Shown here piece by piece: positions 43,368 through 51,574 of a stretch of 64,000 bases of DNA. Positions within the stretch are counted from its first letter, which is position 1; each line of letters starts with the position of its first letter. This stretch comes from Kitasatospora sp. MAA4 (GTDB lineage: Bacteria; Actinomycetota; Actinomycetes; Streptomycetales; Streptomycetaceae). The DNA lies in assembly GCF_029893355.1 (NCBI RefSeq), contig NZ_JARZAI010000003.1:357520-421519 (forward strand), read 5' to 3'. The notes beneath the pieces are model-generated. The model saw nothing but the letters and a program-made list of their open reading frames with translations. It ran no database searches and was not told the origin of the DNA. Made by a program: the position numbers and the translations under genes.

Positions 43368-45175
43368 CCGGCGGCCGGCCCGGGGGTGCCGTATCGCAGG
43401 CGGAGGAGGAAGGCCAGCGTGTCGGCGGCGGTCTCGGGGTGCCCGCCCGGGCCGGCTCCGTCGGGGTCTGTCAGCAGGCGTCCGTCGTGCAGCGAAGCCC
43501 TGGCCACCAGGGCTCGGGCCACCGCTTCGGCGCCCGCGCGGAAGCGGGCCTCCCCGGTGGCCTCGGCCAGGTCGAGCAGGAACGCGCCGTCGCCGGCGCA
43601 TGGTTGCGAGCCGGGGGCGTCCGGTGCGCTCTGTCGGTCCAGGAGGCGCCGGCCGGCTGCGAGCGCGCGGTCGCCGGCGGCGGTGCCGTGCGCGTCCTTC
43701 TCTTCGGCAGCGACGGGCTCTTCGGCAGCGACGAGCGGCAGGCGTCCGGCGAGTCGCTCGGCCCGGGCGGCGAGAGCGTGATCGCCGAGGACGTCGGCGG
43801 CGTCGAGCAGGGCCCGGAGGTCGTCGCCGCCGAGCCGGGCCGCGGTGCCCGCGGTGGCGCAGCGCCGCTCCAGCCAGGCGGCGGCGGTCCGGGCCGTCCG
43901 GGCGCTGAGCTCGCGCAGCTCGGACGGCAGGCCCGCGGTGACCGCGGCCCGGGCCAGCACGGCGAGGGCCGGCCCGGTGGGAACGGACGGCCAGAGCCGG
44001 TCGGGCCGGTGCGGGGTGACGCTCGCGGCGAGGTGGCGCAGCCCGTCGTGCAGCAGGCGCTCCACCTGCCGGTCCGGTTCGTTCGCCTGCTCGGGCGGTG
44101 CGCCGAGAGCCTCGCGCACCTGGGACGTACCCCAGCGCCGCTGCGGCTGCTCGGCGCGCAGGCCGAGGACGGCGGCCGAGAGGCGCCGGGCCGTCAGTCC
44201 CTCGCGGGACGCCAGTGCCAGCCAGCGCGCGAGCCGCTCCGGCTCGGGGCGGGACCGGGGCAGGCTCGGCGGCAGCAGCGGGTGGTGGCCGGTGGCGAGC
44301 AGGAAGAACAGGCCGCCCAGGGCGAACCGGTCCGCCTCCGGCTCTGCCGGGTAACTTCCGTACAGGGCAAGGGTGATGGCGGTCGTGTCCTGCTCCGGGG
44401 CGCGGTAGCCGGGGCGGCCTGTCGGTGGCGCGGCGGCTGGAGTCGCGACGGCTGGAGTCGCGACGGCTGGAGTCGCGACGGCGCCCGCCGGGCAGGCGGC
44501 CGCGAGGTCCGCCAGCAGCGGGCGTCCGTCCGGCAGGACGATCACCCGATCCGGCGCGAGGCCGCGCAGCACCAGCCCGGCCGCGTGCACCTGCTCGACC
44601 AGGTCGAGCAGGGCCAGGGCCATCGGCCGGGCCTCGGCCCACGGCACACCTGGCAGCCCGCCCGGTGTGCCGTCCCCGGGCAGCCGGGCGGCGACCCAGC
44701 TGTCCAGCGACTGGCCCGGCAGGTGCTGCTGGACGAGCAGCAGCGAGTCGTCCCGCTCGATCAGCTGCAAGGGGCGCGGAGCGAGCCCCCGCCCCTCCAG
44801 CCGGGCCAGTAGCCGGGCCTCGCGGCGCAGCTCCGCCCGTGCCTCAGGCCCCTCCCCGGCCTGCCTGACCAGTACCTGCGCGCCGGTGCGGGTGTCCGTC
44901 CCCAGGAACACCCGCACCGGCCCCTGCGCGGCTCGGGCCGCGGTGAGCGCGTACCGGCCGCCGATCAGCGGACCACCGTGCCCGGTCGACCCCCTCCCCT
45001 CGACGGGGCCGACCACCCGCGCGCCCCTGACGACCTCCGGCTCGGTGTCCGGTTCGACCTCCGGCTCGTCCCGGTCGTCGTCCCAGTCGTCCCAGTCGTC
45101 CTGGTCGTGCTCGTCGTCCACCCGTCCCGGCCCCCCGGCCGGCCGCAGCGGTGTGCGTGCCCCCATCTGCTTCAC
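43364..45175 (-). CDS. Degenerate kinase-LanC-like protein (LanKC/LanL-like without lyase)
   Basis: 603 aa. A very acidic N-terminus (DDWDDWDDDRDEPEVEPDTEP) leads to a protein-kinase-like domain (about 68-330). The Gly loop is weak, the VAIK Lys is Arg (QVLVRQAG), the HGDLxPxN loop is LRGLAPDRV with the catalytic Asp missing, and DFG is ADL; so it is a pseudokinase. A short PAVATPAVATPA repeat sits in the activation segment. From about 350 an all-helical part (DRLWPSVPTGPALAVLARAAV, LLDLAEATGEARFRAGAEAVARALV) resembles the LanC barrel of class III/IV synthetases but lacks Cys/His zinc ligands. No N-terminal phospho-lyase domain. Coupled to the S9 peptidase. Confidence 0.75.
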   Translation of the reverse strand: MKQMGARTPLRPAGGPGRVDDEHDQDDWDDWDDDRDEPEVEPDTEPEVVRGARVVGPVEGRGSTGHGGPLIGGRYALTAARAAQGPVRVFLGTDTRTGAQVLVRQAGEGPEARAELRREARLLARLEGRGLAPRPLQLIERDDSLLLVQQHLPGQSLDSWVAARLPGDGTPGGLPGVPWAEARPMALALLDLVEQVHAAGLVLRGLAPDRVIVLPDGRPLLADLAAACPAGAVATPAVATPAVATPAAAPPTGRPGYRAPEQDTTAITLALYGSYPAEPEADRFALGGLFFLLATGHHPLLPPSLPRSRPEPERLARWLALASREGLTARRLSAAVLGLRAEQPQRRWGTSQVREALGAPPEQANEPDRQVERLLHDGLRHLAASVTPHRPDRLWPSVPTGPALAVLARAAVTAGLPSELRELSARTARTAAAWLERRCATAGTAARLGGDDLRALLDAADVLGDHALAARAERLAGRLPLVAAEEPVAAEEKDAHGTAAGDRALAAGRRLLDRQSAPDAPGSQPCAGDGAFLLDLAEATGEARFRAGAEAVARALVARASLHDGRLLTDPDGAGPGGHPETAADTLAFLLRLRYGTPGPAAG

Positions 45176-45310
45176 ACCCCTCTGTTGTCGGCTGCTCCGG
45201 AACCGACCTGTCCACCTCGACAGGGTGAACGCATGGTCGGGACAACTCCCGTTCGCATCAGCGAAGTTACTTTCCTGTCCCAGGGCCGCTCAACGGCTAC
45301 ACCAGTCACT

Positions 45311-45326
45311 TCACTCATACGGGTGA
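45311..45326. promoter_or_regulatory. TCACTC-N4-GGGTGA inverted repeat
   Basis: An imperfect inverted repeat (TCACTC and GGGTGA, one mismatch, four-base spacer) in the 287-base divergent region between the kinase-LanC-like gene and the Nif3 gene, about 136 bases before the former's start. Candidate operator; the factor is unknown. Confidence 0.35.
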
Positions 45327-45462
45327 TCCGGATCCGTTTCGGCGGCGCCACGCCTGAGCGGGGGTGTTCGTGCGGTTGACGAGCGGCTGTGCGGGCCGGC
45401 GACCCGGGCCACCCGCCCGGCCTCTGCCCCGGCCGGGTGGCTGCGCGCGGTAGTCTCAACGG

Positions 45463-46305
45463 GTGCCGAAACTGTCCGACGTCATCAGCGTGCTCGAAGA
45501 GCGTTACCCGCCCCGGTGGGCCGAGTCCTGGGATGCCGTCGGCCTGGTCTGCGGCGACCCCGAGGACGAGGTGCGGCGCGTGCTGTTCGCCGTCGACCCC
45601 GTCCAGGCGGTGGTCGACGAGGCCGTGGAGTGGGGCGCCGACCTGGTCGTCACCCACCACCCCCTCTATCTGCGCGGCACCACCAGCGTCGCCGCGACCG
45701 GCTTCAAGGGCCGCGTGGTGCACACGCTGATCCGCGCCGGGATCGCCCTGCACGTCGCCCACACCAACGCCGACCACGCCGACCCGGGCGTCTCCGACGC
45801 GCTGGCTGAGGCGGTCGGCCTGCGGATCACCGGCCCGCTCGTACCGGACCCGACCGACCCGGCGGGCCGCCGGGGTGGCGGCCGGATCGGCGAGCTGCCC
45901 GAGCCGATGGCGCTGTCCGCGTTCGCCGCCCAGGTGGCGGCCGGGCTGCCGGCCACCGCGACGGGTGTGCGGGTGGCGGGCGTCCCGGACCGGCTGATCA
46001 GCCGGGTCGCCGTCTGCGGCGGTTCGGGCGACAGCATGCTCGCGGCCGTCCGGGAGTCCGGCGTCGACGCGTACGTCACCGCCGACCTGCGCCACCACCC
46101 CGTCTCGGAGGCCACCGAGGCCGCACCGCTCGCCCTGATCGACGCGGCCCACTGGGCCACCGAGTGGCCCTGGCTGGCCGCGGCCGCCCGTGAGCTCGGG
46201 GCGGACGCCGCACGGCTCGGCTGGCCGCTGGAGACCAGAGTCTCCACCCGGGTCACCGATCCGTGGACGGCGCACGCGCCGATGCCGTTCACCGCCTCGC
46301 CCTGA
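45463..46305 (+). CDS. Nif3/YbgI-family dinuclear metal protein
   Basis: 280 aa with GTG start. Family motifs: ESWDAVGLVCGDPEDEV, VVTHHPLYLRG (HHP metal ligands), HVAHTNADHADPGVSDALA (HTNxDxAxxGxN-like), and C-terminal LRHHPVSEATEAAPLALIDAAHWATEWP (H and E ligands). Forms a hexamer with a two-metal centre; called GTP cyclohydrolase I type 2 in older annotation, real reaction unsure. A TAGTCT -10-like box lies five bases before the GTG, so translation may be near-leaderless. Followed by the zinc-ribbon and RNase H genes, an arrangement I recall as also seen in mycobacteria (Rv2230c-Rv2228c). Confidence 0.94.
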   Translation: MPKLSDVISVLEERYPPRWAESWDAVGLVCGDPEDEVRRVLFAVDPVQAVVDEAVEWGADLVVTHHPLYLRGTTSVAATGFKGRVVHTLIRAGIALHVAHTNADHADPGVSDALAEAVGLRITGPLVPDPTDPAGRRGGGRIGELPEPMALSAFAAQVAAGLPATATGVRVAGVPDRLISRVAVCGGSGDSMLAAVRESGVDAYVTADLRHHPVSEATEAAPLALIDAAHWATEWPWLAAAARELGADAARLGWPLETRVSTRVTDPWTAHAPMPFTASP

Positions 46306-46388
46306 TCCCTCCGGATCCCCCGCGCCCGCACGCCGGGCGCATCGACACTTCCGCCCAGCTCGACATCTTCACCTCAGGAGCCCCCCGC

Positions 46389-47132
46389 TTGAACGCCGCG
46401 CCCGCCGACCAGATCCGTCTCCTCGACCTGCAGGCCATCGACGCCAAGCTCGACCAGCTGGCCCACAAGCGCCGCACCCTGCCCGAGCACGCCGAGATCG
46501 ACAAGGCCACCGCCGACCACACCGCGCTGAAGTCCCTCGTGGTGGCCGCCGAGGCCCAGCAGAGCGACACCGCCCGCGAGCTGACCAAGGCCGAGCAGGA
46601 CGTCGAGCAGGTCCGCGCCCGTGCCACCCGCAACCAGCAGCGGATGGACTCCGGCTCGGTCACCTCCGCCAAGGACCTGGAGAACCTCCAGCACGAGACC
46701 GGCTCGCTGGCCAAGCGCCAGGGCGACCTGGAGGACGTGGTCCTGGAGGTGATGGAGCGCCTCGAGTCCGCGCAGACCCGGGTCACCGAGCTGACGGCCC
46801 GTCTGGAGCACTCCACCGTCGTGCTGGAGGAGGCGGAGGCCCGTCGCGAGGCCGCCTTCGCCGAGATCGACGTCGAGGTCGCCAAGGTCGCCCGCGACCG
46901 CGAGACCGTCGTCGCGGTGATCCCGGCCGACCTGCTCAAGCTCTACACCCGGCTGCGCGAGCAGCAGGGCGGCGTCGGTGCGGCGCGCCTCTACCAGCGC
47001 CGCTGCGAGGGCTGCCGGGTGGAGTTCTCCACCAACGACCTGAACGCCATCAAGGCCGAGCCGAAGGACGCCGTGGTCCGCTGCGAGAACTGCGGCCGGA
47101 TCCTGGTGCGCACCGCCGACTCGGGCAACTGA
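46389..47132 (+). CDS. C4-type zinc-ribbon coiled-coil protein (CdsZ-like)
   Basis: 247 aa from TTG 46389 (AGGAG ten bases upstream). A long antiparallel coiled coil (about 8-180: LLDLQAIDAKLDQLAHKRRTL, EQDVEQVRARATRNQQRMDSG, SVTSAKDLENLQHE) precedes the C-terminal zinc ribbon zf-RING_7 with CEGCRVEF...CENCGRIL. I recall the mycobacterial homolog as a reported ribosome/RNA-associated factor, and the family is conserved upstream of the RNase H/phosphatase fusion gene, as here (4-base gap). Confidence 0.93.
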   Translation: MNAAPADQIRLLDLQAIDAKLDQLAHKRRTLPEHAEIDKATADHTALKSLVVAAEAQQSDTARELTKAEQDVEQVRARATRNQQRMDSGSVTSAKDLENLQHETGSLAKRQGDLEDVVLEVMERLESAQTRVTELTARLEHSTVVLEEAEARREAAFAEIDVEVAKVARDRETVVAVIPADLLKLYTRLREQQGGVGAARLYQRRCEGCRVEFSTNDLNAIKAEPKDAVVRCENCGRILVRTADSGN

Positions 47133-47136
47133 TCCC

Positions 47137-48276
47137 GTGACGGCCCGCAGGTTCATCATCGAGGCGGACGGCGGCTCCCGGGGCAACCCGGGCCCGGCCG
47201 GCTACGGCGCGGTGGTCCGCGACGGTGACACCGGCATGATCATCGCCGAGGCGGCCGAGTTCATCGGCCGGGCGACCAACAACGTCGCCGAGTACAGGGG
47301 ACTGATCGCCGGTCTGCGGGCCGCGTACGAGATCGACCCGTCGGCCACCCTGGACGTCCGGATGGACTCCAAGCTGGTCGTCGAGCAGATGTCCGGGCGC
47401 TGGAAGATCAAGCACCCGGACATGCAGCCGCTGGCCGCCGAGGCGCGCACCGTCTTCCCGCGCTCGCAGGTCGACTACTCCTGGATCCCGCGCGAGCGGA
47501 ACAAGGACGCCGACCGGCTGGCGAACGAAGCGATGGACGCGGGCGCGGCCGGGCGGCAGTGGGAGCCGAAGGACCGTCCGGCGGCTGACGTCGTAGAGAC
47601 GGATCTTGCGCCGGTTCCGCCCAAGGCGGGCTGGTCGCACCCGGACGCGCTGGGCATCGCCACCACGTTCGTCCTGCTGCGCCACGGCGAGACGGCGCTC
47701 ACCCCGCAGAAGCGGTTCTCGGGCAGTGGCGGCAGCGACCCGGAGCTCTCCGAGAAGGGCCTGTGGCAGGCCGAGCGGGCCGCCGATGCGTTCGCGGCGC
47801 GCGGCGACATCCAGGCCGTGGTCAGCTCGCCGATGCTGCGCACCCGGCAGACCGCCGAGGCGGTCGCCCGGCGGCTCGGCCTGACGGTCCGGATCGAGGA
47901 GGGCCTGCGGGAGCTGGACTTCGGCGACTGGGAGGGCCTGACCTTCGCCGAGGTGCAGCAGCGCCACCCCGAGGACCTCGACGCCTGGCTGGCCTCCAGC
48001 CGGGCGAAGCCGACCGGCGGCAGCGAGAGCTTCACCACGCTGGCCCAGCGGATCGGCGTGACCCGGGACCGGATCCTGTCGCGCTACCCCGGCAAGACCG
48101 TGCTGGTCGTCTCGCACGTCAGCCCGATCAAGACCCTGGTCCGGCTGGCGCTGGGCGCCCCACCGGACGCGGTGTACCGGATGGAGCTCGCGGCGGCCTC
48201 GGTCTGCGCGGTGCAGTACTACTCCGACGGCAACGCCTCGGTGCAGCTGCTGAACGACACCAGCCACCTGCGCTGA
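47137..48276 (+). CDS. Bifunctional RNase H / alpha-ribazole (acid) phosphatase
   Basis: 379 aa with GTG start. The N-terminal RNase HI domain (about 1-135) has the acidic active site: Asp in IEADGGSRGNPGPAGYGA, Glu in NNVAEYRGL, Asp in VRMDSKLVVEQMSG, Asp in RNKDADRLANEA. A linker leads to a histidine-phosphatase domain (about 175-379) with LLRHGETALT (phospho-His), Arg in SPMLRTRQTAE, GDWEGLTFAE and VSHVSPIKTL (second His). Matches Rv2228c-type proteins that cut RNA:DNA hybrids and dephosphorylate alpha-ribazole phosphate (CobC-like). Last gene of the three-gene unit. Confidence 0.95.
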   Translation: MTARRFIIEADGGSRGNPGPAGYGAVVRDGDTGMIIAEAAEFIGRATNNVAEYRGLIAGLRAAYEIDPSATLDVRMDSKLVVEQMSGRWKIKHPDMQPLAAEARTVFPRSQVDYSWIPRERNKDADRLANEAMDAGAAGRQWEPKDRPAADVVETDLAPVPPKAGWSHPDALGIATTFVLLRHGETALTPQKRFSGSGGSDPELSEKGLWQAERAADAFAARGDIQAVVSSPMLRTRQTAEAVARRLGLTVRIEEGLRELDFGDWEGLTFAEVQQRHPEDLDAWLASSRAKPTGGSESFTTLAQRIGVTRDRILSRYPGKTVLVVSHVSPIKTLVRLALGAPPDAVYRMELAAASVCAVQYYSDGNASVQLLNDTSHLR

Positions 48277-48280
48277 TTCG

Positions 48281-49072
48281 TCAGTGCACGTCGGTCACCA
48301 CGACGTCGAGCTGCCACGGCTTGCGGGCGGTGCCCTGCGCCGCGACCTCCACGGTGTAGCCGAGCCCGAGCAGCGCGTCGACCAGCTCGTCCGGCGCCGT
48401 CGGCTCGACGCCGGACACCAGCAGGTCGCGGACCAGCCGGCCCTTGGTCGCCTTGTTGAAGTGGCTCACCACCGAGCGCTTCCCGTCCCGCTCCTGGAGC
48501 ACCCGGACGGTCGCCGTCCGGGCCACCACGTCCCCGGACGGCTTCCAGGAGGCCGCGTACGCCGCGCTGCGCAGGTCCAGCACCAGGCCGCCCGCCTCGG
48601 CCGGCAGCACGTCCGCCATCTCGCGCCGCCAATACGCTCCGAGCGCCCCCAGCGGAGGCAGTTTCACCCCGCCCGAGCAGCGGTAGGACGGGATCGCGTC
48701 GCCCACCCGGACCGCTCCCCAGAGCCCCGAGAAGACCAGCAGCGAACGCTCGGCCCTCGCGTACGCGTCCTCGTCCAGCTTGGCCAGCCCGAGCGCGTCG
48801 AAGAGCACCCCGGTGTACACCTCGCCGGCCGGCAGCGTGCCCGCGGTCGGCAGCCCGGCGTTGCGGGCGATCTCCCCGCGCAGGCCCTGGCTCAGCCCGA
48901 GCACCTCGGCGGCGGTGTCCTCCTCGCCGCGGCAGAGCTCCACCAGTGCGTCCAGCACCCGGGCCCGCGCGCCGTTCAGCCCGGGCAGCGACAGTGCGGC
49001 CAGGTCCAGCGGCGCGCCCTCCCGGGTGGGGGCCTTGCCCTCCGACGGCGGCAGCAGGACCAGGAACGACAT
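48281..49072 (-). CDS. yaaA: YaaA/UPF0246 peroxide-stress protein
   Basis: 263 aa. It opens MSFLVLLPPSEGKAP (the family LxPSKT/SEGK opening), with GEVYTGVLFDALG, LLVFSGLWGAVRVGDAIPSYRCSGGVKL and SHFNKATKGRLVRDLL (SxxxK). In E. coli YaaA lowers free iron under H2O2 stress; related to DNA-binding helix-hairpin-helix folds. ATG 49072. Convergent with the RNase H gene (4-base gap). Confidence 0.93.
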   Translation of the reverse strand: MSFLVLLPPSEGKAPTREGAPLDLAALSLPGLNGARARVLDALVELCRGEEDTAAEVLGLSQGLRGEIARNAGLPTAGTLPAGEVYTGVLFDALGLAKLDEDAYARAERSLLVFSGLWGAVRVGDAIPSYRCSGGVKLPPLGALGAYWRREMADVLPAEAGGLVLDLRSAAYAASWKPSGDVVARTATVRVLQERDGKRSVVSHFNKATKGRLVRDLLVSGVEPTAPDELVDALLGLGYTVEVAAQGTARKPWQLDVVVTDVH

Positions 49073-49212
49073 CGGGTGGTTCTCCTCAGAACGTGGATCG
49101 ACTGACAGCAATCTACCCGGGCGGGGCCCGCCGCCCGCCGGTCCGTTCCAGCTGCTGAGACCCTGCGCGACCCCGCTCCCGAAATTCATCCCACCAATGC
49201 GACAATGCAGGG

Positions 49213-50718
49213 GTGATTGACGAAACAGCCCAGCCGACCCGCCGCAGGCGGCTGCTGATCCTGGCCATCTGCTGCCTGAGCCTGCTGATCGTCGGCTTGG
49301 ACAACACCATCGTCAACATGGCGCTGCCCTCGATCCAGCGCGACCTGCACGCCCCCGCGTCCGGTCTGCAGTGGATCATCGCCGCCTACACCCTGGTGCT
49401 GGCCTCGCTGCTGATGCTCTCCGGCTCGGTGGCCGACCGGTTCGGCCGGCGCCGGATCTTCCAGACCGGCCTGCTGCTCTTCGTGCTCGGATCGCTGCTC
49501 TGCAGCGTCGCGCCGAGCCTGGGTTGGCTGATCGCGTTCCGCGCGCTTCAGGCGATCGGCGGCTCGATGCTCAACCCGGTCGCGATGTCCATCATCACCA
49601 ACGTCTTCACCGACCCGCGCGAACGGGCCCAGGCGATCGGCGTCTGGGGCGGCGTGGTCGGCATCAGCATGGCGCTCGGCCCACTGGTCGGCGGGCTGCT
49701 GGTGGAGAGCGCGGGCTGGCCCTCGATCTTCCTGATCAACGTGCCGATCGGCCTGCTCGCCTGGCTGCTGGCCGCCCGCTACATCCCCGAGTCGCGGGCC
49801 GAGCACCCGCGCCGACTCGACCCGGTCGGACAGCTGCTCGCGCTGGTGGCGCTCGGCGCCGGGACGGCCACCATCATCGAGGGCCCCGGCCACGGCTGGA
49901 CCTCGCCCGCCATCCTCACCCTGGCCGCCGTGGCGCTGGCCGCCCTGACCGCCTTCCCGCTCTGGGAGCGCCGCAGCGCCGAACCGCTGCTCGACCTGCG
50001 GTTCTTCCGCAGCGTCCCGTTCACCGGCGCGACGGTGATCGCGGTCTGCTCGTTCGCCTCGCTCGGCGGATTCCTCTTCCTCAACACCCTCTACCTCCAG
50101 GACGTCCGCCACTACAGCCCGGTCGAGGCGGGCCTGTGGACGCTTCCGATGGCCGGGCTCACCCTGGTCTGCGCCCCGCTGTCGGGACGGATCGTCGGCG
50201 CGCGCGGCCCCCGGGTGCCGCTGCTGATCGCCGGCGGCGCCTTCGTCGCCAGCGGCCTGCTGCTCACCGGATTGAGCGCGGCCTCCCCGGCGGCCCTGCT
50301 GCTGGTCGCCTACGCCCTGTTCGGGCTCGGCTTCGGCATGGTCAACGCCCCGATCACCAACGCCGCCGTCTCCGGCATGCCCCGCTCGCGGGCCGGTGTC
50401 GCGGCGGCGGTCGCCTCCACCAGCCGTCAGGTCGGGCAGTCACTGGGCGTCGCGGTGGTGGGCACGGTGGTCACCTCGGCCGTGGTCGGCCCGATGGCCA
50501 CCGGCTTCGCCCCCGCCAGCCACGCGGGCTGGTGGATCATCACGGGCCTGGGCCTGGTCGTCCTCGTCCTCGGCCTGGTCACCACCACCCCCTGGGCCCG
50601 CGCCACCGTCTCCGCCGCCCTCGCCCCCGAGGACGGCGGTCCGGCCGGCCCTCTCCGACCGGCTACGATGACCAGTACGGCGGACGAGCCGGCCGGGCGG
50701 TCGCGTCGGGTCCCGTGA
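49213..50718 (+). CDS. DHA2-family MFS transporter
   Basis: 501 aa with GTG start, 14 helices. LDNTIVNMALPSIQRDL in helix 1, SGSVADRFGRRR in loop 2-3 (motif A), ISMALGPLVGGLL in helix 5 (motif C). No extra soluble domain, unlike the DHA2 pump at 5476. Probably a drug or metabolite efflux pump. Its last 13 codons and stop overlap the 5' end of rnpB by 40 bases, and the rnpB -10 box lies inside it, so strong rnpB transcription and MFS readthrough meet here. Confidence 0.92.
   Translation: MIDETAQPTRRRRLLILAICCLSLLIVGLDNTIVNMALPSIQRDLHAPASGLQWIIAAYTLVLASLLMLSGSVADRFGRRRIFQTGLLLFVLGSLLCSVAPSLGWLIAFRALQAIGGSMLNPVAMSIITNVFTDPRERAQAIGVWGGVVGISMALGPLVGGLLVESAGWPSIFLINVPIGLLAWLLAARYIPESRAEHPRRLDPVGQLLALVALGAGTATIIEGPGHGWTSPAILTLAAVALAALTAFPLWERRSAEPLLDLRFFRSVPFTGATVIAVCSFASLGGFLFLNTLYLQDVRHYSPVEAGLWTLPMAGLTLVCAPLSGRIVGARGPRVPLLIAGGAFVASGLLLTGLSAASPAALLLVAYALFGLGFGMVNAPITNAAVSGMPRSRAGVAAAVASTSRQVGQSLGVAVVGTVVTSAVVGPMATGFAPASHAGWWIITGLGLVVLVLGLVTTTPWARATVSAALAPEDGGPAGPLRPATMTSTADEPAGRSRRVP
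50664..50669 (+). promoter_or_regulatory. rnpB -10 box inside the MFS gene
   Basis: TACGAT ten bases before the predicted 5' end of RNase P RNA, within the last codons of the upstream transporter. No clear -35 is seen in the GC-rich coding sequence. Confidence 0.55.
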
Positions 50719-51087
50719 GGGTCCCGCCGAGGAACGTCCGGGCTCCACAGAGCAGGGTGGTGGGTAACGCCCACCCGGGGTGACCCGCGGGACAGTGCCA
50801 CAGAAAACAGACCGCCTGCGGCTTCGGCCGCAGGTAAGGGTGAAACGGTGGTGTAAGAGACCACCAGCGACCGAGGTGACTCGGCCGGCTCGGTAAACCC
50901 CACCCGGAGCAAGGTCAAGATCGGTGCCCCCGGGCACCGTGCGCGGGTGTTCGAGGGCTGCTCGCCCAAGCCCGCGGGTAGACCGCACGAGGCTGTCGGC
51001 AACGGCAGCCCTAGATGGATGACCGCCTCCCCGAAGGCCGCAAGGCCGAGGGAGACAGAACCCGGCGTACAGGCCGACTCGTCCGCC
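50679..51087 (+). ncRNA. rnpB: RNase P RNA, bacterial class A
   Basis: About 409 nt. P1 pairs GGCGGACGAG (50679-50688) with CTCGTCCGCC (51078-51087), fixing both ends. Conserved blocks in order: GAGGAACGTCCGGGCTCC (P4 5' strand/CR I), ACAGAAAACAGACCGCC, GGTAAGGGTGAAACGG then GTGTAAGAGACCACC, GGTAAACCCCACC followed by GGAGCAAG, and GACAGAACCCGGCGTACAGG near the 3' end (P4 3' strand/CR V). This is the catalytic RNA that trims tRNA 5' leaders. Followed directly by its hairpin terminator, after which foreign-looking DNA begins. Confidence 0.97.
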
Positions 51088-51092
51088 GTACC

Positions 51093-51126
51093 CGCTCCGA
51101 CCAGGGCTTTTGCCCTGGTCGGAGCG
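51093..51126 (+). terminator. rnpB terminator
   Basis: CGCTCCGACCAGGGC (51093-51107), loop TTTT, GCCCTGGTCGGAGCG (51112-51126): 15-bp perfect stem six bases after the RNase P RNA 3' end. Confidence 0.9.
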
Positions 51127-51574
51127 TGGACGAGTGCCCGTGTCGAGGGCACGTTTTCCCTGGATTTCCCGGGGCTTCCCGCATACCTGTGTATCCGTTG
51201 TGTACCCGCTCGGCGTTCGCCGGGCGGGTTCTCGGCATGCCTTCACGCACCCGCCGCCGGCGCTCCGGCGCGGCCGGCCGGGTACTTCGCCGTGCCCGAA
51301 ACGCACGAGAACCCGACCAGTTCGTACCTGGTCGGGCTCTCTGTGGTGCCGCACTCGAAGTGCGTGGGTGCGACAGCGGATCACGAATCCACGTCCACGA
51401 CGTCTGACTTCCGCCCTTGCAGGGGCTTCGGTTGGACCCGCACACCGGAGACCAACTCCAGTGCTCATCGCAGCCCCAAGGGTGCCACAGCGCACCCCGA
51501 TCAGTCACGTCCGCCCGTCCGTTCCGCAGCCCCGGAACTCCGGCGAATCGGGCCAGTTCGATCAAGCTCCCGGC
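51127..51574. other. Gene-free stretch after rnpB
   Basis: No convincing gene on either strand. It holds a second terminator-like hairpin (GTGCCC 51134-51139 with GGGCAC 51147-51152, then CGTTTT), a hairpin CCCGACCAG/CTGGTCGGG (51311-51319, 51327-51335), and GTGTATCC/TGTGTACC near-repeats around 51190-51205. The CTGGTCGG core recurs in the rnpB terminator. As the boundary between core genes and the mobile region it is the place to look for an att site or replication origin, but no matching repeat is visible at the right edge. Confidence 0.5.

Noticed and set aside
41385..44642. Single giant fusion of S9 peptidase with an upstream Arg/Pro-rich region
   Set aside because: Upstream part is an alternate frame of the kinase-LanC-like gene; ATG 43367 with ATGA overlap is the real start.
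51110..51574. N-terminal extension of the element's HTH protein back to 51110
   Set aside because: Would translate the rnpB terminator and hairpins; sequence is Arg/Pro-rich and unlike protein.
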